DNA of 64,000 bases from Parascedosporium putredinis (GCA_949357655.1 CASHTG010000003.1:744001-808000), one strand, 5' to 3'; counted from the first letter of the stretch, positions 1 through 13,800 are shown. Numbers and translations: made by a program. The notes: generated by a model not told the origin, from the sequence alone.

Positions 1-2271
1 AAGTTCTTTGTTAGATCACGTTATGTGACAGTGGGCCTTCTAGTATGGTACCGCAAACTTCGAGGCGGAGGCCGGGTAGCTAAGTCCGCGTTGCTCCCTC
101 CGAGACCCGGGGAAACAAGAGCTAGGGTGGGCTTTTGCTCCAGGCAATCGCTCTCCCTTGCGTCCGACAGGCAACACCGCCACAATCGCCAGCACGGCGG
201 ACTGGGATTCACCAGACACGGCAAGTGCTCCGTTCCATTTCCACCTTATATCTCTGTCCATAAAACTTGGGAAATGCACGGATCTCTCTCTGGGGAGGAG
301 GGTGTGCATTTTCGGAGGAATGAGCCGACTACCATACCGGTGCAAAGGGAATTATACCACCTGACGGGTATCGTCTATCTTGTGGCTCGCGAGAATGCGG
401 CGCGAGGAGGCAAGGGAGAGATATTTAACGGCTCTCGAAGCACCCTGCCTGCGATGCGACTTCCCGTCGTGGTTGGGTGTCGTTAGACTTTCTCCGGAAT
501 GAAGGGACCGATGTCCATGCAAAACGTCCAAGTTACCTTGCTGGCAGGGTACGCAGCTTGCCGATGGCAATCGGGCGTTTCGGAGAAGACTCCAAATGGA
601 GCAGGCTCTCGCCTAGACTGTGATGGCCCCAAGTGAACAGGGCTAGGCGGCTACTTCCTCCCTAGTTGGAAGCACACCTACCTGACACAACGGATTGTGA
701 TTCCCAAAATTGTGGTGTCGGTAAAAGTCCAGCCAAGCAAGGGATGAGGTATGCAGTAGTCCCTGCACAACTTGCGATGAGGATGCTGAGTGGCCTGGGA
801 TAAAGATGAGGTGAGGACTGCGTAAGCATCTACTGACCCTGTAGTCCGGGATGATGGATACCCTACCTTGAGAAAACGGAACCGGGGCAGTGGTCCTGGG
901 AGGTGCAGGCCATTTTTTTGTTTGGTTGTTTGGGGCCTCGTGTCGATAATATGTGAGAGTGGCACGAGCGAGATCACGTACTCGCTACTCTCCCTTTCGT
1001 GGTCTCTTGTGCCGTCAGTAAGGAGCAGCCGCAGAATTCCGGTGACGACGGGATATTGGTAAAAGAGTGCAGCTTTGGCTTTTCTCCAGAAACGATACCT
1101 CGGGAAAAACGCCAGGATAAGTTAAAGCAAAACCAAGAGGGGACGTTGTTCGGTGTCGGCCCATGCCAGTTACTAGGGATGCTAAAAGGGAGGCTATGAC
1201 AACCGGTCACCAAAGGGCCTGGAATGCCATTCTACTATCATGTGAGTTGATCAGGGCAGGTTCATATGGATACGGTGAGAGAGATCGAGAAGAACAATAT
1301 TTGGGCCCAGCTCACCGGAACATAGCCCAGTGACTTAGACGTCCGCTGCGGCTTGGTGACTCTGGACGCATCTTAATTGTGCGAAGGTATCATCTGTGCG
1401 TATTCATTACTTTTACTTTTTCGCGCATGCCGGGCTTTTTTCTTTTCGCCATTGGTTGTCCGAATCCAGTTCTTTTACGGCCTGCCGGACGCTATACTAG
1501 GCCCGTAGTTGTACCTCCGTGAGGCCGGCCTCAAATGTGGATCCATGACTACCCCGCTCCGGTCAATCCGGGGAGCGTGCGGGCCGTGACTCGGAGGCAC
1601 CCGAAAAGGGAGTGGTACAACGATCTGGCAATGGAGGACAATAAACCAATTAATCATAGAAGTGTGTAGACGTCTTTTTTATTATTAAGTATTGTACTTA
1701 CTTACATTATACAACATTACAAGAAGCACTTTAGGTGAGATGGCTAAGTTCACAATAGGAGGGATCCATTTTGTCACGATGGGTTTGAGGAACCTGCATT
1801 ATTGGACTGAACCAAGCTTGCTTTGAACATAAGAAAATAATCATGGTTATGGAGTAGAAGAGAATATGTAAAATAGAAGGTTGAAAAAAACCAGCTGCCC
1901 ACATTGCATGATAAGTCCCCGCATTTTTCCAACTTTGAGATATCGACGGAAGGAGTAAAGAAAAGCAAGAGAGGTAGCATAGCCAAGGTGAGAGAAGAGG
2001 TGGAAAAAGGGAAAAATAGAGAAAAATATGTCATGTCCCGCGGAGAACGAAACAACAAAGAGAGACCGAGAAAGTTGGAGGAGGCACCTGTCACTCCTCA
2101 TGCATGCAACAGCAAAACGCTTCCATCCCATCATCATCAACCTCCACCCACTTCGCACTCGAAGAACGCTTCAGGGTCGGAGAGCAAGAGAAAAGAAAAG
2201 AGACGGAGAAAAGATGGCGGCTAAGGTAAAGCTCACGTTATCTCCAGGTTATCTTCCCCTTTTTTTCCAAC
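1..2271. other. Gene-free stretch at the left edge
   Basis: No open reading frame here shows fungal codon preference, a recognisable domain or splice-ready exon structure. The longest frame, about 153 codons at 25-486 (+), is rich in Arg, Cys, His and Ser, as chance frames are. A purine-rich tract at about 1940-2220 lies just beyond the 3' end of the minus-strand repeat-protein gene and is probably its downstream region. No tRNA, repeat family or transposon was seen. Confidence 0.5.
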
Positions 2272-4032
2272 TTAGTCGCTGGGCTCGAGAGGAGCACCCT
2301 TCTCGGGCGCATCAGGGTCGAGAGGGGCACCCTCAGCGGGCTCCTCGGGAACGAGCTCCGAACCTTCCTCGGGCTTGTCGATATCGAACTCGCCCTCAGA
2401 GGTCTCATCGGGGGCAAGCTCGCCACCAGCGCTGGGCTTGTCGGGGTTGAGCGGGGCACCCTTCTCGGGAACGTCGGGGACGATCTCACCGCTCTCGCCG
2501 GGGACGGAGACCTCGCAGAAGACGAGGGCAGCGGTGACGGCGTTGCGGAGGGACTGGATGTGCGCGGGGGTTCTCTCCGTAGAGGATGAGGATGGTGGCG
2601 AGGGTGGTCTCGAGGCCGATGATGTCCTCAAGGTCGCAAGATCCGGGGAGGGCAAAGATGCCGTCCTGGCGCCTGCCAATCTTGAAGTCGGTCTTGACGT
2701 CGCCGATGAGATGGGGAGGGATCTCTACGAGATGGCGCCTGCCAATCTTGAATCGGGTCCAGGCGTCGCCGATGAGGACGGGGTCGACGTTGTGGCCCTC
2801 GGCGATGAGGACCTGGGCGAGCTGCTGGGCGACCATGTAGACGGGGAAGGGAGGGGTGCGGTCATGGTAGGTGGGGGAGTTGACGAGGGAGGTGAAGGCC
2901 TCGAGGAGGCTGTTGAACTCGGTGGCCCTCTTGTTGTGGCCGGGGAGGACGACGGCCTCGGGAGCGCCGTGCTTCTTGAGGAAATCCTTGAGCTGCTGGA
3001 TGCCCTTCTCGAGGGCGGTCCTCTGGGCGCTGTCCTTGAGGGTGCCGAGGAGCTGCTTCATGATGGCAAGCTCTTGCTGGGCCTTGATGATGTCCTCGAT
3101 GGTGACCTCTTGGTTCTTGTCATCGGGGTATTCAGGCTCCGAGGGGTACTCGGGCTCCGAAGGGTACTCGGGCTCAGAGGGATACTCGGGCTCCGAAGGA
3201 TACTCGGGCTCAGAGGGATACTCGGGCTCAGAGGGGTACTCGGGCTCAGAGGGATACTCGGGCTCAGAGGGGTACTCGGGCTCGGAGGGATACTCAGGCT
3301 GCTTAGGAGGCTGGGGCTCAGAGGATACTCGGGCTGCTTGGGCGGCTGGGGCTGCTGAGGGTACTCGGGCTCCGAAGGGTACTCAGGCTCCGAAGGGTAC
3401 TCGGGCTCGGAGGGATACTCAGGCTCCGAAGGGTACTCGGGCTCGGAAGGATACTGGGGTTCCTGGGGATACTGGGTTGCTTAGGAGGCTGGGGCTCCTG
3501 GGGATACTCAGGCTGCTGGGGGTATTCAGGCTCCGAAGGATACTGGGGCTCGGAGGGATACTCGGGCTCCGAAGGGTACTGGGGCTCGGAAGGATACTCG
3601 GCTCCGAAGGGTACTGGGGCTCGGAAGGATACTCCGGCTCCGTAGGGTAGGTAGGCTGGGTGGGAGGCTTTGTCGGGTAGTTGACGGGAATGTCGGGAAC
3701 GATGGGAGCTCCTTGCTTGGGGGCTAGGAGTGATGACGAGGCCACCTCCGCAGCCGCCGGTCGTGCACCCGCCTCCGAATCCCTGGGGAGATCGCTTCTT
3801 GGGGTCAAGATGGGGAGGATGCCGGGGGAAGCTGGATGCCGGGAGGGAGGAGCTTGAGGAGCTCCTCGGGGTCGAGCGGGATCGCGGGGGCGTCGCTGCC
3901 GCCGCAGCTGCTGCCGAAGCAGAAACCGGAATCGCCGTCGTCGTCGCCGAAGCCGAATTGCCTCTTCTCCCGGGCAGGGAGGGCCGAGGCGGCGGCCACG
4001 AGACCGAGGACTGTGAGGGCGGTGGACCGCAT
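2272..4032 (-). CDS. Secreted Pro/Glu/Tyr-repeat protein, unrecognised family (frame interrupted)
   Basis: The start at 4032 opens a classic signal peptide (MRSTALTVLGLVAAASALP) followed by a Lys-Arg Kex2-like site. A Gly/Asp/Cys-rich segment comes next, then about 500 bp of PSEPEY-type repeats (3128-3650), then a roughly 190-residue globular-looking region beginning near VTIEDIIKAQQELAIMKQLL. The tail is Pro/Glu-rich and ends in KGAPLEPSD. I do not recognise the family. Secretion and a wall or surface location are inferred from the signal peptide and repeats. The frame changes near 3824-3828, 3801-3812, 3719-3723, 3600, 3474-3476, 3313-3316 and 2566-2570. Most changes fit one missing G (C in the coding sense); the runs at 3719 and 2566 need two missing or one extra. 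Corrected length is about 590 residues. The globular region carries an internal duplication. A true pseudogene is possible but less likely, because neighbouring housekeeping genes show the same breaks. Confidence 0.7.
2669..2776 (-). repeat. Internal 66-bp duplication within the repeat-protein gene
   Basis: The string gcgcctgccaatcttgaa occurs at about 2670 and again at about 2735, each followed about 25 bp later by gtcgccgatgag. Two copies of a roughly 22-residue unit result, each containing L-I-G-D-x-x-T-x-F-K-I-G-R-R. The duplication lies in the non-repetitive C-terminal region, so that region may itself be built from small repeats. Confidence 0.75.
3128..3650 (-). repeat. Tandem repeat coding for EYPSEP/QYPSEP units
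   Basis: The plus strand shows repeated units such as ggctccgaagggtactcg with a basic period of about 18 bp, coding for E/Q-Y-P-S-E-P on the minus strand. There are about ten near-perfect units at 3128-3300 and a more diverged set at 3360-3650. A short Gln/Pro/Lys-rich linker (PQPPKQP) separates the blocks and recurs near 3480-3500. Such coding repeats commonly vary in copy number between strains. Several of this gene's frame breaks lie inside or beside the array. Confidence 0.85.
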
Positions 4033-7000
4033 TCTGTGGGTGTTGCTTGGTGTTGGGGGAAGAAAAGGGTGGTAAAAGGGAGTGGAAGGGCTGCGCGTGA
4101 AGCAAATCGCCTCTTGTACGCGAGAAGGAGGAAAAAAGGAAAGTTGAGAAGAGAAAGGGTCTTTTCAAGACGCTTCTTATCCTTAGGGAGGCAGGATGAG
4201 GAAAGGATTGGCAACGGGAAGCAAGACCAAGAGAAGAGATGTCGGGATACAGGACTTATCGTGACTTATAAGTCGGTGGAGAAACCCCAGAAACGGGCGA
4301 TGCGGGTTGCCACCGGGTCAGGTCATTGCACCGGCTAGACATCGCGAAAGGACGTGTTAAGCAGGGCCAATATTAAAAAGAAATATTTATAGCACATAAA
4401 AATCTCGCCTCTTCTTCACCCATTCAACGGCAGGAAGTGAATTGCTCAGAGAGCATCTGGTGATGTCTGGCTGGCTAGCTTGTCATCTATGTTAATATGG
4501 AATAGATGAAGCTGAGAGCACAAAACCCTCTTCACAAAGTATTATCCGGGGCACGGGTACTTTAACCGGACGGTCCTGCGATTTTATTTGCCCCCTCCTC
4601 CTCTCCGTCCCCGAAAGGCTTTTCACGAGGGAGGGAGGCCAAAAGGGACCCGTGAACCAGAAAATGGGTACGAGGAGGAGGAACTGGGCTCCGCTGTTCG
4701 AATGAGGGTCGGCCGGGAATATGGCCATTTTGGTATCAACGCTTGCCCCCCCACCCCTCCACCGCCAGCAGTGGGTGAAGAAGCGGGATTCGCCAGCCTC
4801 TCTCACCCCAGGCTAGCACGGTGGATGCGGACCTACGAAGCGATTGCCTATTTTTGGCTGCACTTTACAGAGAAATTTCCTTGCCAGATGCGATTGCGGG
4901 CCATGACGAAGCAGGCAGGCCTGTCCACTATATCGCTTCCAGGTTTAGAGCGATGGGAGCGGGTCCAAAGCACCGATTCGGATAGTTTAATGGCCAAGAT
5001 GGAGAAAAGAGAAAGAAATAGAAAGTGAGAGAGTGAGAGAGAGCGAGAGAGTCGGGAAGAGCATGGGCGTGACCCTGACCGTGTGCTTGTGCCGCGCATG
5101 AGTCCATCGCGACTAGTGAAATGGACCCGGCTTTCCGCACTGCGAACGAGGCGCACCGCACCCCAGAAACGCAAAAGGCGAGGAGCCGTGGGGATCAGAT
5201 CAAAGGCCATGCAGTGTTGGTTGCCGGAGCGTCACAGTCCTCTACAAGGTAGCAGAGTTTCCACGTTCTCGCTCCCAGGGACGCAGGGCTCGGTATCGGC
5301 TGGCTGCCACCACCATTCAAGTCCTTCAAGTGGAAGACCCGAGCCAACAAAAGATGGTTGTGGTGCTGACGGGCAGACCGGGCCAGTTCTCTCGTGGTCA
5401 GCAGGGGGAGGGGAGGAAAGGGGTCCAGGAACGGGTGGCGGCGACTCGACCGGCGTGCCCCGTGAATTGATTAATCGGAGGGTGTGATGCTTGGGATGTT
5501 GCCACGCTCGAGCGTATCATCTCCCCATCTTTCCTGTCCTGTTTTCTTGATGAGATTGGTTCTTCCCCCTTGCCCCTTCTTCTTTTGCCCCTGGAACCTG
5601 TCTTTGCATCGTCGGTGCAGCCGGGTTGCGGCGTTGAGATGGAACACTCCGCAACAGAGCCGTGGCGTGGCAGCGAGGGGCTAGCCACTAAGAATAGATC
5701 AATTTAAGCTTGTCTCTGGTTGAGAGCCAGTTGCCCGAACCTCTTCCCAACGTTGCACTGGGCATCACGGCCGAAAGGGGTGCATTGGTGTGCATTCAAC
5801 TTGACTGGGGCGAGAGCTTCACTTGATTGACTTGTCCACCTTTCAAAATCTCACCTCTGGTTCTTCTGTTTTCTTGTCCTTTTTCCCCTCCCCACCAACT
5901 AGATAGTGCCTTGGATACGGCGCCATACTTCGGCAGATGCTAACCAAGATCCAAGATGGGAGAGACGTGACGAGATCCAAACCAAATCTTCGTGTGAAAC
6001 ATCGTCACATATGGCAAAAGAGCCACCAGGAATTCTTTCTTTTCTTGGGTCGCTTGGCCGTTAGAAACAGCTCGGAAGAGGACGCTGCGAGCCAAGATAA
6101 GACCACTTATTCGCGCATTTCAACCCAAAACGCGATGCTCATAGCATCAATAAGGGCCCGGAATGAGCCTTCACCGTCGTGACTATCCAGCGAGTTCGTA
6201 CATGGCCGAGGAGGTTGGAGAAGCGGAATGAATGCGAGAGAAAAAGGTGCCAGATTTAGATCTCGCGAGGCACAATTAGACTTCGCGAGACAGCAAAAAG
6301 TGCTTCTCGGACGGCGTGGATTTGCTTTGGCCACTTAGCCCGCGTCCTCATTTCCCCGGATTCGCCGCCCGCCATCAAGACAAGACTCTTCTTCATCGTC
6401 ATAATCATCATTAGGGGCTGCTTGCAGCAAGTTCCAAATCTCACGGGGGCGGGCCCTCCTCGGCAGTATTTTGGACAGAGAGCGGTCTATTTTCACGAAG
6501 GCCTATGAACCGAAGACGGCAGGGAGAAGGTGGGTGAGAGGTGGGGAGCAACGGTTGCCACAAGAAAGAGACGTGGAGGCGAGGGAGGGAGGGATGGAGA
6601 TGTAGGGCGCAAGAAAATGAAAGATGAAATCAGGAGAAGGGGAAGAAGGGCGGAACAGAGGGAGGGAAGAAAGTGGGAGAAGAGGGAGAGGGAGAGTGAG
6701 GGTGAGAGTGAGAGTGAGAGTGAGAGCGAGGGCGTTGTGACGTGCTGTGGCTCCGGACTGTAGGGGCCGCAATATGTAAACGGAACCATTTTTTCGACGC
6801 ATTCTCGGCCTTGTACGGTACACGGTTCTTTTCGGTACATGTAATAATTTGGCCGCAAAGCAGCCTTAACTTGGTAGAGGAGGGTGAAAAATCGGGTTAG
6901 GCCACTCGCACATTGAGGGTCAACACGGCACAAACGCGATGGTTAATATGGACGGGAAAGCAACCCACGAGTAGTTTTCTGGGGTTCTGAGCGAGCCATT

Positions 7001-7872
7001 GAGCCAGTCACATCGTGTCCAGTGACGAGTAGATGAAATAAGAAGGAAGCGCCTAAATTACGCAATGCGAAGGATAAACTAGAAATGGCATAACACGACC
7101 ACGTCTAAGTCCTGCTTGCCTGGGGTTGACGAAGTGAGAGGTGACAATTGTCCAGTTCTCTCACCATAAAAGCAGCAGAGGCGGGATATCGCATTCGATT
7201 ATTCACCTCCACAGCTCTGGCGGCTGCGATCAATTGGAAATCAATCTGAGAACAACTGCCTGCCTAAACTTGGTCAGTACGTGATATCGTAATATTCCCA
7301 TCATACAGGCCATCTTCATCGGAAACCGTCAATCCATGTCCATGATGCCTTTGTGTTAGGCAACGGGAGAACGAGGGGCCGATTTTGGGAAAACCAGCTG
7401 TGAGAATCTATATTGTCTTTCGACCGAGGATGTAGTTGGTGTTTTATCTTATTTATCTATTTATTTTTTAAATTATATTTATGTATATTTTGAATTTTGA
7501 TGGAGGAGCGATGGGGTCTGTGATGGCCTTCCTAGAGCAAAGTCGAGTGTGGCTTGCTGGGCGATGAGTGATGCGAGATGGCAGTGATGGGAGTGATGGT
7601 GGACCACACGGTGCAACTTGAAGCCTGTTTCGCGGGCTCTTATCGCCCTCACGTGATGATAAGAAGTCGCGCCTGTCGACCACTTTAATGTTAGACGCGA
7701 TCTGTGCCAGCAGGTGGTCGAGGCCCTTGGGATCTAGGAATGAAACAAAATCTTTGCTCAACGTGAATAAGGAAAAAACAACCCCTCCTTCATTACTACA
7801 CGGAGGTATGAGCTTCTCATACGCAGGCGTATAATCCGGTAGTTGCCTGCCACACCTACGGGCCCAGTCATC
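4033..7872. other. Gene-free intergenic stretch
   Basis: This is the presumed shared upstream region of the divergent repeat-protein gene (-) and HIR3 (+). It holds GA-rich simple repeats at about 5024-5056 and 6660-6735 and an AT-rich stretch at about 7440-7500. No frame has coding character: the open frames crossing the GA tracts translate to Glu/Ser or Leu/Ser low-complexity sequence. No RNA gene was recognised. Confidence 0.5.
6660..6735. repeat. GA-rich simple repeat
   Basis: Purine-rich tract of gagagtgagagtgagagtgag type. A shorter similar tract (gagagagtgagagagagcga) lies at about 5024-5056. Both are ordinary intergenic microsatellite-like sequence. Confidence 0.85.
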
Positions 7873-10800
7873 ATGGTAAGCTCAAGCTTTGCGACGCCCT
7901 TGTTCTCTAATTGCGCCTGCGCTGACATTGCCATCATCTAGCCAGCCTTTCAGGCCATCAACGTCGAGATCGAGGAAAACATCGAGGATGAGCTCGATAC
8001 CCTCAAAGAACTACAGGTACAGCTTCTCTCATGGTCTATTGGCCCCCAATCGCTCCCACCTTCCCGCTGTTTCATCTAACAAACGCTCCCTCTTTGGTCC
8101 AGGTCGATGATGCCCTCAAGGTCTTCCAGACAGCCTTGAAGCTGCATGCCCAGGGCCCCAGCGGATTCGAAGGCGCGGAGAAAGCCTACGAAGACTTATT
8201 CAAGTCAGAGATATTCAAATACCCCGAAGCCGCCACCGAATACGATCGCGTCGAGCGTCAACCCGAACAGCTCCTACCGACCGCTACGACTGCCCCGGTT
8301 ACCGTCCTACCCGAGCTCACAGTCTCCGCCGCCGATGTCGACGGTACCGGGACTAGCTTACCGCAGACCCTATATCTAGCGCATAAGAATCGTGGCCAGC
8401 TTGCCATTGATCAGCTTCGGCATGGATCGCGCAGGAACAAGAAAGCCACCGAGGAATATTTTCTTCGCCCCGACGTGAGGGACCGTGCGAGAATCGCCCT
8501 CACCGATTTCTATTCAGCTCTCGACAGAGACCCCTCCGATGCCGAGCTCTGGCGACGAACAGCCCGCGTAGCCTCCTTCCTTAAGAGTGCCCGAACGAGT
8601 CGATATTGCCTTGAAGCTGCGATAGAGCTAGAGGACGACCCAACTGTTGTCGAGGTTCAGCCCCCGTCACTTGTCGAAGGCTTGGCTGGTCAGCAATTGA
8701 AGAATGAGCTCGAGCTTCTATCTGATGAAATCGCCTTATCCCACCCCGTCGTGGAGCCGTGGATCGACCAGGAGATACCCGAGTTCGTTAAACGATGGTT
8801 GGATCCGCTACCCTTTCTTCCGAACCCTTGTAGCAGCCTCCAGGGGCTCGCTTCGACCGCTCTACCGCAACACGGGAGCGGGTCGTCATCAAGGTCCCCA
8901 ATCCATCGTGGAAGGATGTAGGGGTGGCGCTTGTGGCCTTTGTCGTCAAGGAAGGCTTGACGGGTGATGCCATCGAGCTCGATATCGAAGGTTTGCCCGA
9001 AGAAGAGGAAGAAGAAGAGGAAGAGGAAGAAGTGGAGCCGGCACAGAAGGGAGAGGTAGAAGATGAGGATGACGTCGACATGATTGCCGCCCCGACATCT
9101 GTGGATGGCGACCAAACTGTAGAAAGTGGGCGCGACTCGCCCTCCGCTCAGCTCCAGGCGGAGGTCGCTACCCCGGAGGCCATTTCCCCGCCGTCTCCCA
9201 CCACCAACGGCCAACCCCGGCCGAGGAGGCCACGGAGACGAGAGACGAGGAGCAGCGGCCGTAGCTTGTCGCGAAGCCGGAAGCGTTCCCAGTCCGCTGC
9301 AGGTGTCGGTGAGAATGGGCCAGAGGAAGACAACGGGGTAGAGAAGCGAAGTAAGAGGACACGTCGGAGAGATACGGCTGCCGAAGAAGTTGTCGACCCC
9401 AGCGCTCTATATGCCTCTAAAATTGCAGAGTACCAAGCCGCGGACAAGCATCTCTTCCAGCTGACGAAGGATATCCTCGAAAATCTCGGCGTGACTGATG
9501 CCGCGAGCATCGATGCCATTGGCCAAGTTCTCGAGTCTTGCGATTCCGAAGATAGGTTGGCCAAGTTGACCAGCCTGGCTGCCACAGATCTCCGCGTGTC
9601 TCTCACCTCGTTTAAAGAAGCCAACGCCAAGATCTTGTCTGGCAAGAAGGACCAACCCTCCTTGAGCCTCACTTCCTTTTTAGAGCATGCCAAGGGTGCA
9701 ACGGAGAAAACATCCCCTACTCCGGCATTCGACGAATCCCACGGCCTATCGTCCTTTGCCCGACGCGTTCGGGCAGGCTGGATGACCATCCACGACGTCG
9801 TTTTCGAGTGGGTCAAGCGCATCGCCGAGAGCTACCTAACGTCGGAGTGGTCGGAGGAGATGAAGGTGGCAGTCGTGCAGGTCATTAGCCGGTTTGACGC
9901 CGAAATTTACAAGCGCGTGGTTGACGAGCTCTCTGCCATACCCCAGCAAGGTGATGGGGCCAGTTCGGGACTCGGGTCTTTGGACGGGCTCGTGGAAATG
10001 CTCTTTGAGCTTCACCTCGACGTTTACGAGCGCATTATCAATCCAAACAGTATCGTCGAATACAGTGTTCGCCTAGAGACCCGAGGACGTCTTGAGCGCT
10101 GGCAGGACCTGGCCTCATCGGTCATTCGCATGAGCCCGAGAATGAATACCGATCCCATCTGTCTCCGTTTTATCTGGGCTTCAATCTTCTCCACGGCGAT
10201 TCTAGAAGCGGACGTACGGCGGGAGCACATTCTGCAGTGCTATACGAGTTTCCGCGATTTGATGGCGTCTGATGACTGCCCGCAGATCCACCTACCGAAC
10301 AACGCCGTCATACCACTCATTTCACCGACCGCGGCCGAGCGTGAGATTTCTAAACTCACAACCATGGACTTCTTCTTGAGTCTCTTCCAGGATGAGATGG
10401 ATGACCCCATATCCGTTATCGAGAGCCTCGAGCCCGTCCTCAATCCTTCGTCCGTCTTTGTGCGGGTGGATGAGCCAAAGACGCCCAGCGGGGACGAAAT
10501 GACGGATGATGAAGAACCCACTTTAATCCCTATCACGGAGTGTGCTAGCCAAGAGCTGCTCGACCTTTGGAAGTTTCTTCAAAGCAGTAATACAGAATTG
10601 CGTCTCTTCCTCTGGTCGAGACTGAGCGAGGCATACGGAGCCATCAAGTACGCAACAAAACAGTTTTCGTGCCGTTTGCGTAGTATCGAGATGATTGTCG
10701 AAGACTTGGCAAGTGAAGCATACCTGAAAACTCCGGATGAGTCGCGCCCGGTGCTGCTCATGAAGTTACTCAAGTCGCTGGACGAGTTGCTCATCATGGC

Positions 10801-13800
10801 CCTCACCCTTGCCCTCAATGAATCGGCTGCTTTCGAAATCATCGACGAGGCTCACCTGAGGACTGCTGCATCGACCCTGGCGAGGGTCAACGCGCTTCTC
10901 CACACGACCGCGATATGCGAAGATGAGATGCGCATCGCCTCCACCCTTCCTTCCCCTACAAGTACTTCTGCTCTGCAGCTTTACCTCAACAAGCTACGCG
11001 AGATGCAGGTCAGGACTTGGTGCTTGCAGTACACTGTATTGAGGGCCGGTATACAGCTGCACCCCGGGATCTTCACCAGCCCGGACAGTGACCGCGCAGA
11101 ATTCTTGGCGGCCGTGCACCAGGTTGTCGGCATCCGCAAGTTCTGCAAAGCCTCGAACAAGATCTTCCTTAAGATGATGAGGGTTGAGCTCTTGAAGATT
11201 GAGACGATTGACAATTGGGAGGACTATCTTGGACAAGTTCTCTTCGATCTCCATGGGCTAAAGCTTGGCGTCGGCATGTGGGAAGTGGAAGATCACCAAT
11301 GCCCTCCCGAGAAATTGGAAAAGAGAACCACCATACAGCTGGTTGAGCGCATAACTATTCTCGCTAGCCGTATGCCGATCAAGGAACTCCTGAAATCAGA
11401 TCTCAAGGTCACAATTGAGCGGATGCAGCAGACCATGGGCCAGACCAAGTCGACCCCGCAAATGATACACAATCTACGAAATTTCACCGAATTTCTCAAG
11501 AAACCTATTCACCCGTTGCGGTTGTACGAGGCAACCAAGGGGAACATTGCCCTGGACGCCGTGAGCGTCAACACGCAGGAGAGCGCGCTTGCCCAGCACG
11601 GGTGGTTCTTCCTGCTCGGCATGATTGCTTTGACCAAATTCAAAGGCGTCGATCTGAATAGAAGGCAGACGCCAGGCGCGACGGACGACTTGCGAATCGG
11701 GGCAACATTTATGCGACTGCAGCTCCAGTTCACCCCGGAAAGTGGGATGCCTGGTTCCGCTTGGCCGAGTGCTTTGACTATGAGCTGGACGAGGCGGTGC
11801 TCTGGACGGCGGACAAGATGAACAAGGACCGGGGCGAGCTCGTTAAGCTCCAGCGCAGCGCTATCCACTGCTACACCTTGGCGCTGTCCAACTCGCGCCA
11901 CATTGACCCGGAGGGCGAGGAGGCGGATGCCCTGTACGAGCTCCACCACGGCTTCGGAATGAGGATGTACGCGTCGAGCCGGGAGCCCTTTGCCATGGAG
12001 GCTTTCCACCACAGCGACCAGGTACGCTTCTTCATCGCTAACAACTCGGGCACGTACCAGCGGTCGGTCCACGACGAGATGGGCGAGTACCAGGTGTGGA
12101 AGTTTGCGTCTTTCCTGTTCCGGAAAGCGATGAAAATGCGACCGAAGGACTGGAAGAATTCGTACATGTACTCCAAGTGCTTGTGGAAGATGTACCAAAA
12201 GCGGGAGAAGGACAAGGACCAGGATAAGGACAAGGACCACGATCAGGACCAGGAGCGAGACCAGGAACATGATCAGGATCAGGACGCGGACCAGGACCAG
12301 GACAAAGATAAGGACGGGTCCAAAGCCAGGCTTAGACAGCTCGTTCGAGCTCTCAAGGAGGCGGTCCGGATTGTGGCAGCAATCCCCAAGTCCCGCCACA
12401 GCGAGCCGATCCTCGAACCACACTACAAAATGCTCTCCATCATGCACAAACTCGTACTCAAGGGCGACATGTTGGGCAGCAAGGCGGCCGAAATACTCTC
12501 GGAGCAGCCATTTGGTATCCACCACGCCGAAGACGACAACATGGATGACAACGACAACTGGGAGGAGTATGTGATCAAGAGCTTGCGCTACTTACGCGAC
12601 AAGGACAAGTCCAACTGGCAGCACAGGCTGATTATGCGCCACGCCCGTATCCTCTTTGACGACTCGGGGGCGGAGACGTCAAATCCGGAGTACATACAGG
12701 TGCAGGCCAAGGCAGCTTTTAACGTGCTCAGGAGTCCATGTTTACCAAGACCATGGTCATGAACGTGTGGAAGTGTGATGCGGAACGCGCGGGACGACAT
12801 CACGTCTTCACCGAGCAGTATGTTCGGTTCGTGGTCAAACTACTGCTCGTGCTAGAGGACCGTGTCAATCTAGAAGCGCTTCTCAGGAGGATCCGGAAGA
12901 AGGGAGCAGATTTTTATCACTTCAACGACCTCTGGGCGAGCTGTTGCACGGCCTACATCAAGCTGCTACGGAGAACAAGCAACGTCACGCCTACGCTAGA
13001 AGATGCTTTCAAGTCGGTTGTCCTGGACGAGTTTGAGGGTAACACGGAGCACGTGCTGGAATGGGCTCGAACGGAGCCTGAAGCACCGGTTCTCAGTTGT
13101 CTGAGAGACACGATTGAGCTCAAGAAGTTGAATGCGAACTTGATGAAGGTGACGGTGATCGACGACCTGATTAGCGACTGCTACACGATGATTTATCTCG
13201 AGGCGCGGCCCAACGTGGAGACTTTTAGCACGGAGACGGCCGAGGCGTCGCGGGCGCAGAGCCCGGACACTACGACTGCCGACGAGGAAATGAAGTTGGA
13301 TTCCGCCAAAGACGAAGGGTCCGAGGAAGGAGACAACGCCGCCGACAAGAAGGACACGTCGCTTCGCAGCGTCCTGGGCGCGCCGGTCGGGGCGAAGGGC
13401 AATGAAGAGGACGCTACGATGGACATGGACGAGGACCCGGCAGAGGGCGAAGACAAGGCGGCGGACACCCCTGCTGCGGCGCCCGTCGCAGAGACAGCAT
13501 CGAAGCCTCGAAAGACTGGGATCCGTAGACCGGATATCCTGCGGAAGGCGGAACACGTTATTCTCAAGCTCCTCGACCCAAGCAAGCCGGATGTCAATGG
13601 TCCATCTGGACCTGCCAAGTCTCGCGGATTGTCTGTTGCCAGCGCGAAGAACAACGAAGTGGCGGCAGGCGGTGGCAGCGACGTAGAGATGGAGGACGGC
13701 GAACCGACAATACTAAAGGAAGACGAGGGCGGCGAGGATGCGGATGAAGAGGAAGAAGAGGGCGGAGAAGGAGAGGTGGAAGGCGACGACGGGGCAGGGG

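Noticed and set aside
25..486. 153-codon frame (+) at the left edge
   Set aside because: No domain, Arg/His-rich composition, and overlapping open frames of equal quality on the opposite strand.
3128..3650. CRISPR-like array
   Set aside because: Repeats are in-frame coding units of about 18 bp without unique spacers, and the genome is eukaryotic.
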